In this document: positions 9,272 to 18,153 of the stretch, piece after piece
Numbering within the stretch: position 1 is the first letter of the stretch
How the letters are laid out: each line of letters begins with the position of its first letter
Source of the DNA: an uncultured Pseudomonadota bacterium
GTDB taxonomy: Bacteria > Pseudomonadota > Alphaproteobacteria > RF32 > CAG-239
NCBI GenBank assembly: GCA_949295025.1
Contig: CASFJK010000004.1
Coordinates: 21,004-85,003 of the forward strand
DNA length: 64,000 nucleotides
Reading direction: 5' to 3'
The notes under the pieces: generated by a model
Databases searched by the model: none
What the model was told of the DNA's origin: nothing
What the model saw: the letters and a program-made list of their open reading frames with translations, nothing else
Position numbers and translations under genes: made by a program

Positions 9272-9781
9272 ATGGTTGGAGAAGAACTTAAAGCCGCCTT
9301 AAAAGATGCCTCACTCAACAAGCAAGAAATTATTGATAAAATGTGTGAGTTTGCGCAAACGGATGTTTTGTTGTTTTGGAATGATAATCCTGAATTGGTA
9401 GAGCGCCAAAACAAGTTTTGGTTTCCGGTTTTGCGCTGGATAGGGCAAGAACTCAATATTCAGCTCAAGACCTCTACATCCATTGATGTTCCTGATCAAG
9501 AAGAAAAATTTGGTGTGGCACTCAAACGGTATTTAGAAAAGTTTTCTGATAAAGAATTGATTGCTTTTTATAAAGCGGCTTTGGATATGCGTTCGGTAAT
9601 GCTCGCTGCTGCTTTGGTTAAAGGTAAAATAGATGCCGAGCAGGCTTTTCAGGCTGCGTATTTAGAAGAACTTTGGCAAGCTGAAAAATGGGGCAAGGTC
9701 GAAGATGCCGAAAAAAGCCGAGAAAGAGCTAAGGCTGATTTGATTGAAATTGAAAAGTTTTTGAAAACAGATGCCGCATGA
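9272..9781 (+). CDS. ATP12-family F1-ATPase assembly chaperone, C-terminal domain only
   Basis: A 169-residue protein matching the helical C-terminal domain of alphaproteobacterial and mitochondrial ATP12, which binds the F1 alpha subunit before assembly. Recognisable pieces are the helix with TDVLLFW, PELVERQNKFWFPVLRW, and the family signature near the end, EELWQAEKWG. Typical bacterial family members are about 230-260 residues and begin with an N-terminal domain. That domain is absent here, and only two bases separate this gene from the AsmA stop, so a longer start is impossible. A GGAGG lies 9 bases before the ATG. Either this lineage has a minimal ATP12 or the N-terminal domain has been lost. 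Confidence 0.8.
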   Translation: MVGEELKAALKDASLNKQEIIDKMCEFAQTDVLLFWNDNPELVERQNKFWFPVLRWIGQELNIQLKTSTSIDVPDQEEKFGVALKRYLEKFSDKELIAFYKAALDMRSVMLAAALVKGKIDAEQAFQAAYLEELWQAEKWGKVEDAEKSRERAKADLIEIEKFLKTDAA

Positions 9782-10068
9782 TTAAAGAAGTCCTTATCAA
9801 AATTAAAGGCCGTGTACAAGGTGTGGGGTTTCGCTATTGGGCAATTAATACTGCTAAAGCAATCGGTGGAATATCCGGCTGGGTGCATAACGAAGCAGAT
9901 GGTTCGGTCGAGATTTCCATGCGCGGCGAAGAAGAAAAAATTGATGCCATGATTATTGCTTGCCAAAAGGGTTCTCCTTTTTCTCGCGTAGATAAGGTGG
10001 AGTTTGTGGTCGGGAGAATCAGCAGTTTTTTGCCACCGATAGAAGATGGTGTTTTCAAACGCGTATAA
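9778..10068 (+). CDS. acyP: Acylphosphatase
   Basis: A 96-residue enzyme that hydrolyses carboxyl-phosphate bonds such as acetyl phosphate. The phosphate-binding loop GRVQGVGFRYW supplies the catalytic Arg19, and GWVHNEADGSVE supplies the catalytic Asn38; both are present. Length and ferredoxin-like spacing are normal. The ATGA overlap with the preceding gene implies translational coupling. An acetyl-phosphate-making pta-ackA pair lies elsewhere in the window, but a functional link is only speculative. Confidence 0.92.
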   Translation: MIKEVLIKIKGRVQGVGFRYWAINTAKAIGGISGWVHNEADGSVEISMRGEEEKIDAMIIACQKGSPFSRVDKVEFVVGRISSFLPPIEDGVFKRV

Positions 10069-10069
10069 A

Positions 10070-10107
10070 AAAAGAGGTGCGGATTTTGTTTTCCGTACCT
10101 CTTTTTC
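10070..10107. terminator. Rho-independent terminator, convergent genes
   Basis: The sequence AAAAGAGGTGCGGA pairs with TCCGTACCTCTTTT, with one mismatch. It has T-rich flanks on both strands, so it can serve acyP and the convergent minus-strand gene that ends at 10129. Confidence 0.85.
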
Positions 10108-10128
10108 TTTTAGGTTAGGCTTACTGCA

Positions 10129-10689
10129 TTACATCAAAGCAATTAAGTCTAATCTTTTTTCATAGAAAAGCTTTTGGAAGCTATCTATACTCATGATGGC
10201 GGACTTGTTGAAAATGATAACTTTCATTAAGTCAGCAATTTCTTCAGCATGATCCATCATGACATCATGCTCTAAATTTCGTTCTAACCAGTTGACTACA
10301 CGTTTATAAATCTTCTGGCTTGTGAGCTTGGTTATTTTTTTACCCGAACGAATATTTAATTCGTGTTGGTAAAAAAATTTCAAAGCTTTGTTTGCATCAT
10401 ACTTCTTGATAGCGTATTGGAGGTAGGCGAATGCTGTGTTATCCAGCTGTTCTTGTATCTCCTTATTTTGAGTTAGTGCCAAAATGCCGGTTGTTAAAGC
10501 CTTTGGTTTTAGTTCCGGAGCTAAAATATATTGGCATAAAAACTCGTTTTCAAGAAGAGTAAACCATACTTCTGCGGTTGCTTCATCTTCATTTTCAGCG
10601 AAGATTTTTTTTACACCGGCAGGGATGGATACAGATGTTAGCATCATTTGAGCAATTTTGCGAATGATTGGATATTCCTGTGTTTTCAT
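10129..10689 (-). CDS. Hypothetical protein (186 aa), unknown family
   Basis: I do not recognise this protein. It is soluble and predicted mostly helical, with no signal peptide, membrane segment or metal motif. The N-terminal half contains IRKIAQMMLTS and an acidic stretch NEDEATAEVWF. The C-terminal half is rich in Lys and hydrophobics, in a pattern that suggests packed helices. It follows the next hypothetical gene by six bases in the same direction, so the pair is probably one operon. No clear Shine-Dalgarno precedes the ATG, which fits translation coupled to the upstream gene. Confidence 0.65.
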   Translation of the reverse strand: MKTQEYPIIRKIAQMMLTSVSIPAGVKKIFAENEDEATAEVWFTLLENEFLCQYILAPELKPKALTTGILALTQNKEIQEQLDNTAFAYLQYAIKKYDANKALKFFYQHELNIRSGKKITKLTSQKIYKRVVNWLERNLEHDVMMDHAEEIADLMKVIIFNKSAIMSIDSFQKLFYEKRLDLIALM

Positions 10690-10695
10690 GGTTAT

Positions 10696-11277
10696 TCATT
10701 TTTTGAGGTTAGACTTGTTTGATGAAGGAACAATGTTTCCAGGAAGCCAGCGATTGACGACCTCCCAGCGGTTGCCGAATTTTTGAAATGCTTGCATTTC
10801 ACTTGCTCCGCTTTCTTCAGCACTAATCTCAATACGAACGCCGATTTTTTCAAATTCCATGCATTCACAAAGTTTATCCAATTCACCATCAATAATTTGA
10901 TAGGCATAACGACCTATTTTATACAAATTATCATAGATGGGTTGGAAAGAAGAACCGATTACAGCAGCAGTGCCATCAACTTTTGCCAAGAACACATAAT
11001 TATTTTTTCTGTTGCTCTTGGTGTAGTAGCATGTAAAACGAGAGTTTTGACATAGCATCTCGGTTGGCCATTCAACTGCAACTTTTTGTTCTTTTATCCA
11101 TTTATAGAAACGGTTTTTTATGATAATGAAACAAACATTGTTGTCGGTGTAATCTCTGACATATGTATAAGGAATGTCAGATGCTTGTTTGGTTTGAGCA
11201 TCAATGAGTTGGTCATTTACCACAATAAAAAATCTGTTTTCAAAACGGATAACTCTTTCAAATTCAAAATCTTCCAT
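10696..11277 (-). CDS. Hypothetical protein (193 aa), unknown family
   Basis: I do not recognise this protein. The N-terminal 130 residues look beta-rich, with alternating aromatic/hydrophobic strands such as FENRFFIVV, YTYVRDY, CFIIIKNRFYKWI and YVFLAKVDG. The remainder contains a charged helix with CECMEFEKIGVRIEIS and ends in a polar tail. It has no signal peptide or membrane helix. It is the first gene of a two-gene minus-strand unit with the 186-aa protein. About 150 bases of AT-rich sequence upstream probably hold its promoter. Confidence 0.65.
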   Translation of the reverse strand: MEDFEFERVIRFENRFFIVVNDQLIDAQTKQASDIPYTYVRDYTDNNVCFIIIKNRFYKWIKEQKVAVEWPTEMLCQNSRFTCYYTKSNRKNNYVFLAKVDGTAAVIGSSFQPIYDNLYKIGRYAYQIIDGELDKLCECMEFEKIGVRIEISAEESGASEMQAFQKFGNRWEVVNRWLPGNIVPSSNKSNLKK

Positions 11278-11368
11278 AGCTTCAAAATAATTAAAAAATT
11301 AAACATAAAAATACAAAATGTTCGGGTAGATTAATATTGTGGACAAAAATTGTCAATAATTTAAATGC

Positions 11369-11395
11369 AAAAAAAAGAGCTCGAAAATGAGCCCT
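11369..11395 (-). terminator. Rho-independent terminator of trhP
   Basis: Read on the minus strand, AGGGCTC, a six-base loop and GAGCTCT (7 bp, one G-T pair) are followed by a run of at least seven T. It lies about 30 bases after the stop of the U32-family gene. Confidence 0.75.
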
Positions 11396-11425
11396 TTAGT
11401 GTTTTTTGTATTGAAATACAATTAT

Positions 11426-12823
11426 TTATTTTTTGCAAAGAATATCAAATTCTTCTTTTTTATGATTAAGCATTGTTGCATTTTCACCCTGAATGGGGGC
11501 AAATTTGCGTGCAATAACATATTGCGGCAAGAGTTTTTTGATTTCTGCAAGCGGTCGATTCCAACTGTTTGGTTTAATTCTTATCTTTTTCTCTTGTCCG
11601 GCAGAAACTTTCGGGGTGATTTCTCCCGTGACGGCATCTTCAAATTCTTCTAACTTTAATTTGATATTTTCTAATGAGTTGGGCATCAAGAATTCAATCT
11701 CTTCACCGGAATTGATATAATTTCTGATTTCAAAAATGGCGTCATCACCTTGCCATTCAACAATAGAGCCGGCAAAGAGCCAATCGCCCAAGGTTCTTGT
11801 GTATTCATAATTTTGGCTGATGTTGGTTAACTTACCATCATGGAAGCCCAAGCAATAGCCACGGTTTTGCAAAGTATATAAATCCGGCATATATTTGTTG
11901 TAATCCCATGTGTCGGGAGCGGCATACCAGTCATCAATAGCTTGACGGTAGGTGCGGGCAACAATGGCGGCATAATATTCGGTTTTGTTTCTACCTTCAA
12001 CTTTGAGTGAATCCATGCCGATGCTTAATAAATCCGGTAATCGGGGCATGAGGCACATATCTTTGGAATTGAGCATATAGCCGCCATGTTCATCTTCCAT
12101 TACCTCAAAATATTCTCCGGGGCGGAACTCTTCTTCCAACAAAAATTCAAAGCTGTCTTTATTGTGTTCGTCTATCACCAACTCTTTGATGGTTCCGTCT
12201 TTCAAACGCAAATGCAATTTGTAGTGCCAACGGCAACAGTGGGCGCATTTGCCTTGGTTGGCAGAACGGTCGGCTAAATAGTTGGAGATTAAGCAACGTC
12301 CGGAATAGGACATACACATAGCACCGTGCATGAAACATTCCAACAAAATATCAGGGCATTTTTCTCTGATTTCTTTCATTTCTTCAAAGGTGACTTCACG
12401 TCCCAAAACGCAGAGTTTGGCTCCTTGATTTTGCCAAAACTTAACGGCTTGCCAAGAGCAAATGTTGGCTTGGGTTGACACAAACAAATTAAGCTCTGGT
12501 GCGTTGTCTTTCACATATTGAAAAACGCCGGGGTCGGCAATCAAAACACCATCCGGCTGAAGGTGTCTGAGGGTTTCGACAAATGTCGGCAGTTTTTCAA
12601 CATCGCGATTGTGCATGAACAAATTTAGGGTCAGATAGATTTTTTTGCCATGAGCATGAACAAACTCTATGCCCTCTTTTAATTCCTCCATGGTGAATTT
12701 GGATTGAGCTCGTAAGCACATATCCGGTGTACCGGCATAAACAGCATCGGCTCCGTATAAAATGGCGGTTTTTAATTTGACCAGTGAACCAGCCGGCAAA
12801 AGTAATTCTGCTTTATCTAACAT
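11426..12823 (-). CDS. trhP: U32-family tRNA hydroxylation protein (TrhP/YegQ-like)
   Basis: A 465-residue member of the peptidase U32 family. It fits the TrhP (YegQ) subgroup, which makes 5-hydroxyuridine in tRNA from prephenate, better than secreted proteases. Signatures include LLLPAGS at the start, GADAVYAG, and the central block HGAMCMSYSGRC...SANQGKCAHCCRW with its conserved Cys residues, then DSLKVEGRNKTEYY. The C-terminal beta domain, with GEEIEFLMP, is present. The start is placed at ATG 12823, with AAGGAC upstream, instead of a longer TTG that would run into the preceding gene. It follows the DUF3108 gene by one base. Confidence 0.85.
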   Translation of the reverse strand: MLDKAELLLPAGSLVKLKTAILYGADAVYAGTPDMCLRAQSKFTMEELKEGIEFVHAHGKKIYLTLNLFMHNRDVEKLPTFVETLRHLQPDGVLIADPGVFQYVKDNAPELNLFVSTQANICSWQAVKFWQNQGAKLCVLGREVTFEEMKEIREKCPDILLECFMHGAMCMSYSGRCLISNYLADRSANQGKCAHCCRWHYKLHLRLKDGTIKELVIDEHNKDSFEFLLEEEFRPGEYFEVMEDEHGGYMLNSKDMCLMPRLPDLLSIGMDSLKVEGRNKTEYYAAIVARTYRQAIDDWYAAPDTWDYNKYMPDLYTLQNRGYCLGFHDGKLTNISQNYEYTRTLGDWLFAGSIVEWQGDDAIFEIRNYINSGEEIEFLMPNSLENIKLKLEEFEDAVTGEITPKVSAGQEKKIRIKPNSWNRPLAEIKKLLPQYVIARKFAPIQGENATMLNHKKEEFDILCKK

Positions 12824-12824
12824 T

Positions 12825-13604
12825 TTATTTGTCCTTAACGGTAATATTTTTTGTATAAACATCTAATCTGCCCAAAGGGGTATCTTCTACCAAGACATGG
12901 GCGATAAACGGCATTTTGCTTTCTTTGTCTTCCATAATCCAAAAATAAACCGGATGTTTGGAGGTGAGCTCCCACATCAAATCATCGTCTTTTGAGTTGA
13001 GCTTGTCAATATACATTGAGCATTTGACGGCAGGACCTTCAAAAGAAGAGTATTCATTTTTGGTGAGGGTATCTTGTCCTTCATCTTTGAAGATGACATC
13101 AAAGCGGCGCTTGCCATCAAAAACTTCCATGCGAGAATCGCAAAATTTAAGTTCATTGTATTGTTTTGCAAGTTTTGCAAAAACGGTTTGCAAGTCTGTG
13201 GTGTCTTTATTATTTACATCGGGAGTGATTTCAACTTTTTTAGCTTTATCATTTTTTGAACTCAAACGGAAAATGGGGTCCCCTTTATCATTATAAACCA
13301 ATTCTTTGGTGCGTTTGGTAAAACGTGACTGAGATTGATATTTGTAGCTTGTTGTTTCAAAATCTTTGTCTTTAATATTGCCAGTGGTGGAATAGATGGC
13401 CTTAAACGGGTATAGGGTATCAAAAACACCGGCTGTTTTGACTTCTGAACGAATGGCATAATTTTTAGGAGAAAGTTCATACGTGAACTTTGTGGTACTG
13501 GCGTTAAATACTCCTAAAATGGCAGTAAAGTCGTGTTCTACTGTGGCAGCTTGAACTTTAGAACAAGCAAGTATCAGTAAAAGAGATAAAAAGATTTTTT
13601 TCAT
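12825..13604 (-). CDS. Exported DUF3108-family protein
   Basis: A 259-residue protein with a clear signal peptide (MKKIFLSLLLILACSKVQA, cleaved near residue 19). The mature part is beta-rich and matches the DUF3108 family, common in Alphaproteobacteria. Its first strand region is HDFTAILGVFNAS, followed by a TKFTYELSPKNYAI repeat-like pattern and GVFDTLYPFKA. A periplasmic lipid- or polymer-binding role has been guessed for the family, but the sequence gives no function. It is upstream of and nearly touching trhP. Confidence 0.8.
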   Translation of the reverse strand: MKKIFLSLLLILACSKVQAATVEHDFTAILGVFNASTTKFTYELSPKNYAIRSEVKTAGVFDTLYPFKAIYSTTGNIKDKDFETTSYKYQSQSRFTKRTKELVYNDKGDPIFRLSSKNDKAKKVEITPDVNNKDTTDLQTVFAKLAKQYNELKFCDSRMEVFDGKRRFDVIFKDEGQDTLTKNEYSSFEGPAVKCSMYIDKLNSKDDDLMWELTSKHPVYFWIMEDKESKMPFIAHVLVEDTPLGRLDVYTKNITVKDK

Positions 13605-13689
13605 AATTTTCCTTATTTTTTAATAAATATTCAAAACTTTGCGGGGTATATTATCATAAAAATTCATTCTATAAAGGAAAATAATAAAA

Positions 13690-14625
13690 ATGAAGAAAAA
13701 AGTTTTAGTCGTTATGGGCGGCTTTTCCTCAGAAAGAGAAGTCAGTTTGGTGAGTGGAAAAGGCGTTAGTGAAGCCTTGAGCCAAAAAGGATATGATGTT
13801 ATCCCATTCGTATTGAATGATGTGTGTGAATTTATTGAGGTCTTGAAAAAAGAAAAACCTGATGCCGTTTTTAATGCATTACACGGAAATTGGGGCGAAG
13901 ACGGTGAAATTCAAGCATTGCTTGACTTATTGCAAGTTCCTTATACGCATTCCGGAATGAAAGCCTCAGTTTTGGGAATGGATAAAGCATTGACTAAACT
14001 TGTGTGCGAGCGCTATGGAATTAAAGTTGCCAAAGGGGAAGAAAAAACTTTTGGAGAATATAAAAAATCTGGTACAAAAATAAAAATTCCATATGTTGTT
14101 AAACCGGCCAGCGACGGTTCAAGTGTCGGTGTTTTTATCGTTAAAAATGAAGAAGATGCGAAAAAAGTTTTTTATGATGATGAAGAAAAAGAAATTATCA
14201 TTGAAGAATTTATTGATGGACATGAGTTGACTTGCGCTGTTTTGAACGGAAAGGCTTTGGCTGTGACCGAAATGCAGGCTAAATGCGCTTTCTACGATTA
14301 TACCGCAAAATATACAGATGGTATGACGATGCATGTATTGCCGGCTCCAATTTCAGAAGAAGCAACAAAAACTTGTATGGAATATGCCGAAAAATTGCAC
14401 CAAAAACTCGGCTGCAAAATGCTTTCTCGTTGCGATTTTCGTTATAATGAAAAAGATGGTGTGGTTTTACTCGAAATAAATACGGCTCCAGGAATGACCC
14501 CATTATCTTTGGTGCCCGAACAAGCAAAATATTGTGGTATTTCTTATGCAGATTTGTGTGCTCAATTGGTTGAAAATGCAACTTGTCGTCCTTTTGATGA
14601 GGGAGCATTGAATGCCTCAAAATAA
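13690..14625 (+). CDS. ddl: D-alanine--D-alanine ligase
   Basis: A 311-residue ATP-grasp enzyme that joins two D-Ala residues for peptidoglycan precursors. The N-terminal motif VVMGGFSSEREVSLVSG and ALHGNWGEDG bind the first substrate. VVKPASDGSSVGV forms the ATP-grasp lid. LLEINTAPGMTPLSLVP carries the Mg-binding Glu/Asn and the C-terminal loop. Length is normal. The gene sits here with miaA and mreB instead of in the division cluster at 37.6-45.9 kb, where ddl is usually found in relatives. It overlaps miaA by 14 bases. Confidence 0.95.
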   Translation: MKKKVLVVMGGFSSEREVSLVSGKGVSEALSQKGYDVIPFVLNDVCEFIEVLKKEKPDAVFNALHGNWGEDGEIQALLDLLQVPYTHSGMKASVLGMDKALTKLVCERYGIKVAKGEEKTFGEYKKSGTKIKIPYVVKPASDGSSVGVFIVKNEEDAKKVFYDDEEKEIIIEEFIDGHELTCAVLNGKALAVTEMQAKCAFYDYTAKYTDGMTMHVLPAPISEEATKTCMEYAEKLHQKLGCKMLSRCDFRYNEKDGVVLLEINTAPGMTPLSLVPEQAKYCGISYADLCAQLVENATCRPFDEGALNASK

Positions 14626-15541
14626 AAAGGTGATTGTGATTGCCGGTCCCACTGCTTCGGGAAAATCGGCTTTAGCTATAGATGTGGCTTTGGCTTGCAA
14701 TGGCGAAATTATTAATGCAGATTCAATGCAGGTTTATAAAGATATTCCGATTTTGGCAGCTTGCCCTACAGAAGAAGATAAAGCAAAAGTAGCTCATCAT
14801 CTTTATCAAATTTATGATGCCTCTGTAAATGGTACGGTGGTGGATTGGTTGGACAAGGCTGTTGCGCAGATAAAACTTTGTTGGCAAAAAAATAAATTGC
14901 CGGTAGTTGTCGGTGGTACCGGTATGTATATCAGTAATTTGATTGATGGAACAACAACGGTTCCTGAAGCAGATGCTAAAATCAGAGATGATTTGCGTGA
15001 ACAATGCAAACAAGGCAAACTGCAAGAAATATATGAAAAATTGCAACAAGTTGATCCTGTGTCGGCAGCTCGAATCCATGCCGGCGATACAACACGGGTT
15101 TTGCGCGCATACGGCGTTTATTTGCAAACGGGAATAGCTCTTTCTGCTTGGCAAAATAAACCGATGGATAAAAAACTTCCAGAAGCTGAGTTTATTGTGA
15201 TTAAATTGTTGCCTCATAAAGAAGAGTTGGATCAAAGATGTTTTTTGCGTTTTGATCAAATGTTGCAACAAGGGGCTTTGGCAGAAGTGGTGCGTTTGGC
15301 GGAAAAAAATTTGCCGGATACATTGCCGGCAATGAAAGCTTTGGGCGTGCCGGAATTGATGATGTTCGTTCGAGGCAAATGCTCTTTGGAAGAAGCTGTC
15401 GCTTTAGGAAAATTGCATACAAGACAGTATGCAAAACGTCAAAAAACATGGTTTGCTCATAAATTGACAGCAGACATTGAATTGAACGAATGTTATCATC
15501 AACAAAAAAATTTAATAAATGATGTTAAAAAAATATTATAA
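14612..15541 (+). CDS. miaA: tRNA dimethylallyltransferase
   Basis: A 309-residue enzyme that prenylates A37 of tRNAs reading UNN codons. The P-loop GPTASGKSAL, then NADSMQVYKDIPI with the catalytic Asp, VVGGTGMYI, and the C-terminal TRQYAKRQKTWF are all present. The start overlaps the end of ddl, which indicates coupling. Confidence 0.95.
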   Translation: MPQNKKVIVIAGPTASGKSALAIDVALACNGEIINADSMQVYKDIPILAACPTEEDKAKVAHHLYQIYDASVNGTVVDWLDKAVAQIKLCWQKNKLPVVVGGTGMYISNLIDGTTTVPEADAKIRDDLREQCKQGKLQEIYEKLQQVDPVSAARIHAGDTTRVLRAYGVYLQTGIALSAWQNKPMDKKLPEAEFIVIKLLPHKEELDQRCFLRFDQMLQQGALAEVVRLAEKNLPDTLPAMKALGVPELMMFVRGKCSLEEAVALGKLHTRQYAKRQKTWFAHKLTADIELNECYHQQKNLINDVKKIL

Positions 15542-15571
15542 TTGTTGCACTTGCTTGCATATGGTTATAAA
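15542..15571 (+). promoter_or_regulatory. Candidate mreB promoter
   Basis: TTGTTG at 15542-15547 and TATAAA at 15566-15571 are spaced by 18 bases, about 40 bases before the mreB start. An alternative -35 is TTGCAC at 15545. It is assigned by eye only. Confidence 0.35.
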
Positions 15572-15598
15572 ACTAAGCTAATAAATTTAAATTTATGA

Positions 15599-16654
<1,056 letters not shown>

Positions 16655-16664
16655 TCCTTATTTG

Positions 16665-16730
16665 AAAAGGGTTCGTTCTTGGCTTTGTTGGTTTGAAATG
16701 AAAAAAACAAAGCGAAAACGAGCCCTTTTT
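16665..16730 (+). terminator. Long hairpin terminator/attenuator between mreB and mreC
   Basis: An outer stem AAAAGGGTTCGTT / AACGAGCCCTTTT (one G-T pair) encloses an inner stem CTTTGTT / AACAAAG, and five T follow. It lies between co-directional genes, so it could terminate most mreB transcripts and leave some read-through into mreC. Confidence 0.75.
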
Positions 16731-16753
16731 ATTAATTTTATGGTGAGAGCTGT

Positions 16754-17602
16754 ATGAAACGTCGCAGAAGTTTATTTATTCATCTGAGTTATATTCGCAT
16801 ATTGGCTAAAAAATTTGCGATTGTTATTTTGTTTCTTACAGCATTTGCTTTAATGCTTTTGAATAAAACAGAAAGTGTTATTTTGGAAAAGACTTCTTCT
16901 GCCGCTGCAGATGTTATTAGTCCGGCTGTTGATTTGTTGGTGGTTCCGGCTCGTTTGATTGCCGGTGTTTATGATTATTTTGGTGAAATTAAAGAAGTAT
17001 ATAAAGATAATCAAGATTTGCGTGCTGAAAATAAAAAACTGCTGAACTTGTATGATAAAATGAAGGTGTTGGAAGTTGAAAATAAGCTTTTAGCTAATTT
17101 GCTTAATTATGAAGTTCCTCCAGAGGCTGAGTTTATTACGGCCCGAATCATTGCAGAAGAAGGTGATGCCTTTTCTCATTCTGTGATTGCTTATACCGGC
17201 GGTTCTAACAAAGTGAAAAAAGGACAAGTTGTGTTGAGCGACAGAGGTGTGGTCGGTCGTGTTGATAAACTTGGTAATATGTATTCTAAAATTTTGTTGA
17301 TTACAGATATTAACTCTCGTATTCCGGTTATGGTTGAAAAGAACAGAGTGAGAGGTATTTTGGCCGGAGATAACACATCATTGCCCAAAATGGTGTTTAT
17401 TCCTCTTGATGCAGAAATTAATGTCGGAGACAGAATTGTTACTTCTGGTGTGGCAGGGGTGTTTCCTTCCGGATTGCCTGTTGGTCGTATAGCTTCAGTA
17501 GAAAAAAATCAGGTAATTGTGAAACCATATAGCAATTTGGATAATTTGGAATATGTCCGCATAGTGGATTATGGTTTGGAAGGAATCATTAGCAATGAGT
17601 AG
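16754..17602 (+). CDS. mreC: Rod-shape-determining protein MreC
   Basis: A 282-residue bitopic protein. It has a basic cytoplasmic start (KRRRSLFIHLSY), one membrane helix (about 19-37), a coiled coil (about 75-115, ENKKLLNLYDKMKVLEVENK) and two beta domains, with the motifs GQVVLSDRGVVGRV and GDRIVTSGVAGVFPSGLPVG. MreC links MreB and MreD to the elongation synthases RodA and PBP2. It overlaps mreD by 8 bases. Confidence 0.95.
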   Translation: MKRRRSLFIHLSYIRILAKKFAIVILFLTAFALMLLNKTESVILEKTSSAAADVISPAVDLLVVPARLIAGVYDYFGEIKEVYKDNQDLRAENKKLLNLYDKMKVLEVENKLLANLLNYEVPPEAEFITARIIAEEGDAFSHSVIAYTGGSNKVKKGQVVLSDRGVVGRVDKLGNMYSKILLITDINSRIPVMVEKNRVRGILAGDNTSLPKMVFIPLDAEINVGDRIVTSGVAGVFPSGLPVGRIASVEKNQVIVKPYSNLDNLEYVRIVDYGLEGIISNE

Positions 17603-18152
17603 ACGGTTGCAATCCATCAATGATCGTACGGTTATGCAAGATGAAATTGCTGAAAATGTAAAAGGTTATTTTCAGCGACTGTCTCCCATATTCTTTTCTT
17701 TGTTCTTAATATTGTTATCTTATGTTCCTTTGGATTTTGTCCTTTCTTCTAATATTCGTCCCGCTGTTGGGATGATTTGCGTTTATTATTGGATTATTCA
17801 TCGTCCGGATATATTTAATTTGTTTTCTGTTTTTATTTTAGGTTTGGTTGATGATGTTTTGAGTGCAGTTCCGACAGGAACAAATATTTTTTCTTTATTG
17901 GTTTTGTTTGTGTTGCTATTAAATTTAGGACGTTTTTTTAATGGAAAACCTTTTATTGTAACATGGTATGGTTTTGCTATTTTGTCCTTCTTGACTTTTT
18001 TATGTAAGTGGCTGATTGTTTCCATTTATTATGGACAGTTTTTGCCGTTTGTGCAGGTTTTGTTCAGTTATCTTTTTTCAGTTACGGCATATCCTATTTT
18101 ATCTTTGTTTAATGCCTTTATACAAAACTATTTGATTCAGGATGAGGCTTAA
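17595..18152 (+). CDS. mreD: Rod-shape-determining protein MreD
   Basis: An integral membrane protein of about 185 residues with five to six hydrophobic helices and the family-typical GLVDDVLSAVPTG between helices. The start is set at ATG 17595, which overlaps the mreC stop and has GAAGGAA upstream. A longer ATG at 17571 has no ribosome-binding site. Position between mreC and mrdA supports the call. The N-terminal 40 residues are hydrophilic, which is somewhat longer than in model MreD proteins. Confidence 0.88.
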   Translation: MSRRLQSINDRTVMQDEIAENVKGYFQRLSPIFFSLFLILLSYVPLDFVLSSNIRPAVGMICVYYWIIHRPDIFNLFSVFILGLVDDVLSAVPTGTNIFSLLVLFVLLLNLGRFFNGKPFIVTWYGFAILSFLTFLCKWLIVSIYYGQFLPFVQVLFSYLFSVTAYPILSLFNAFIQNYLIQDEA

Positions 18153-18153
18153 G

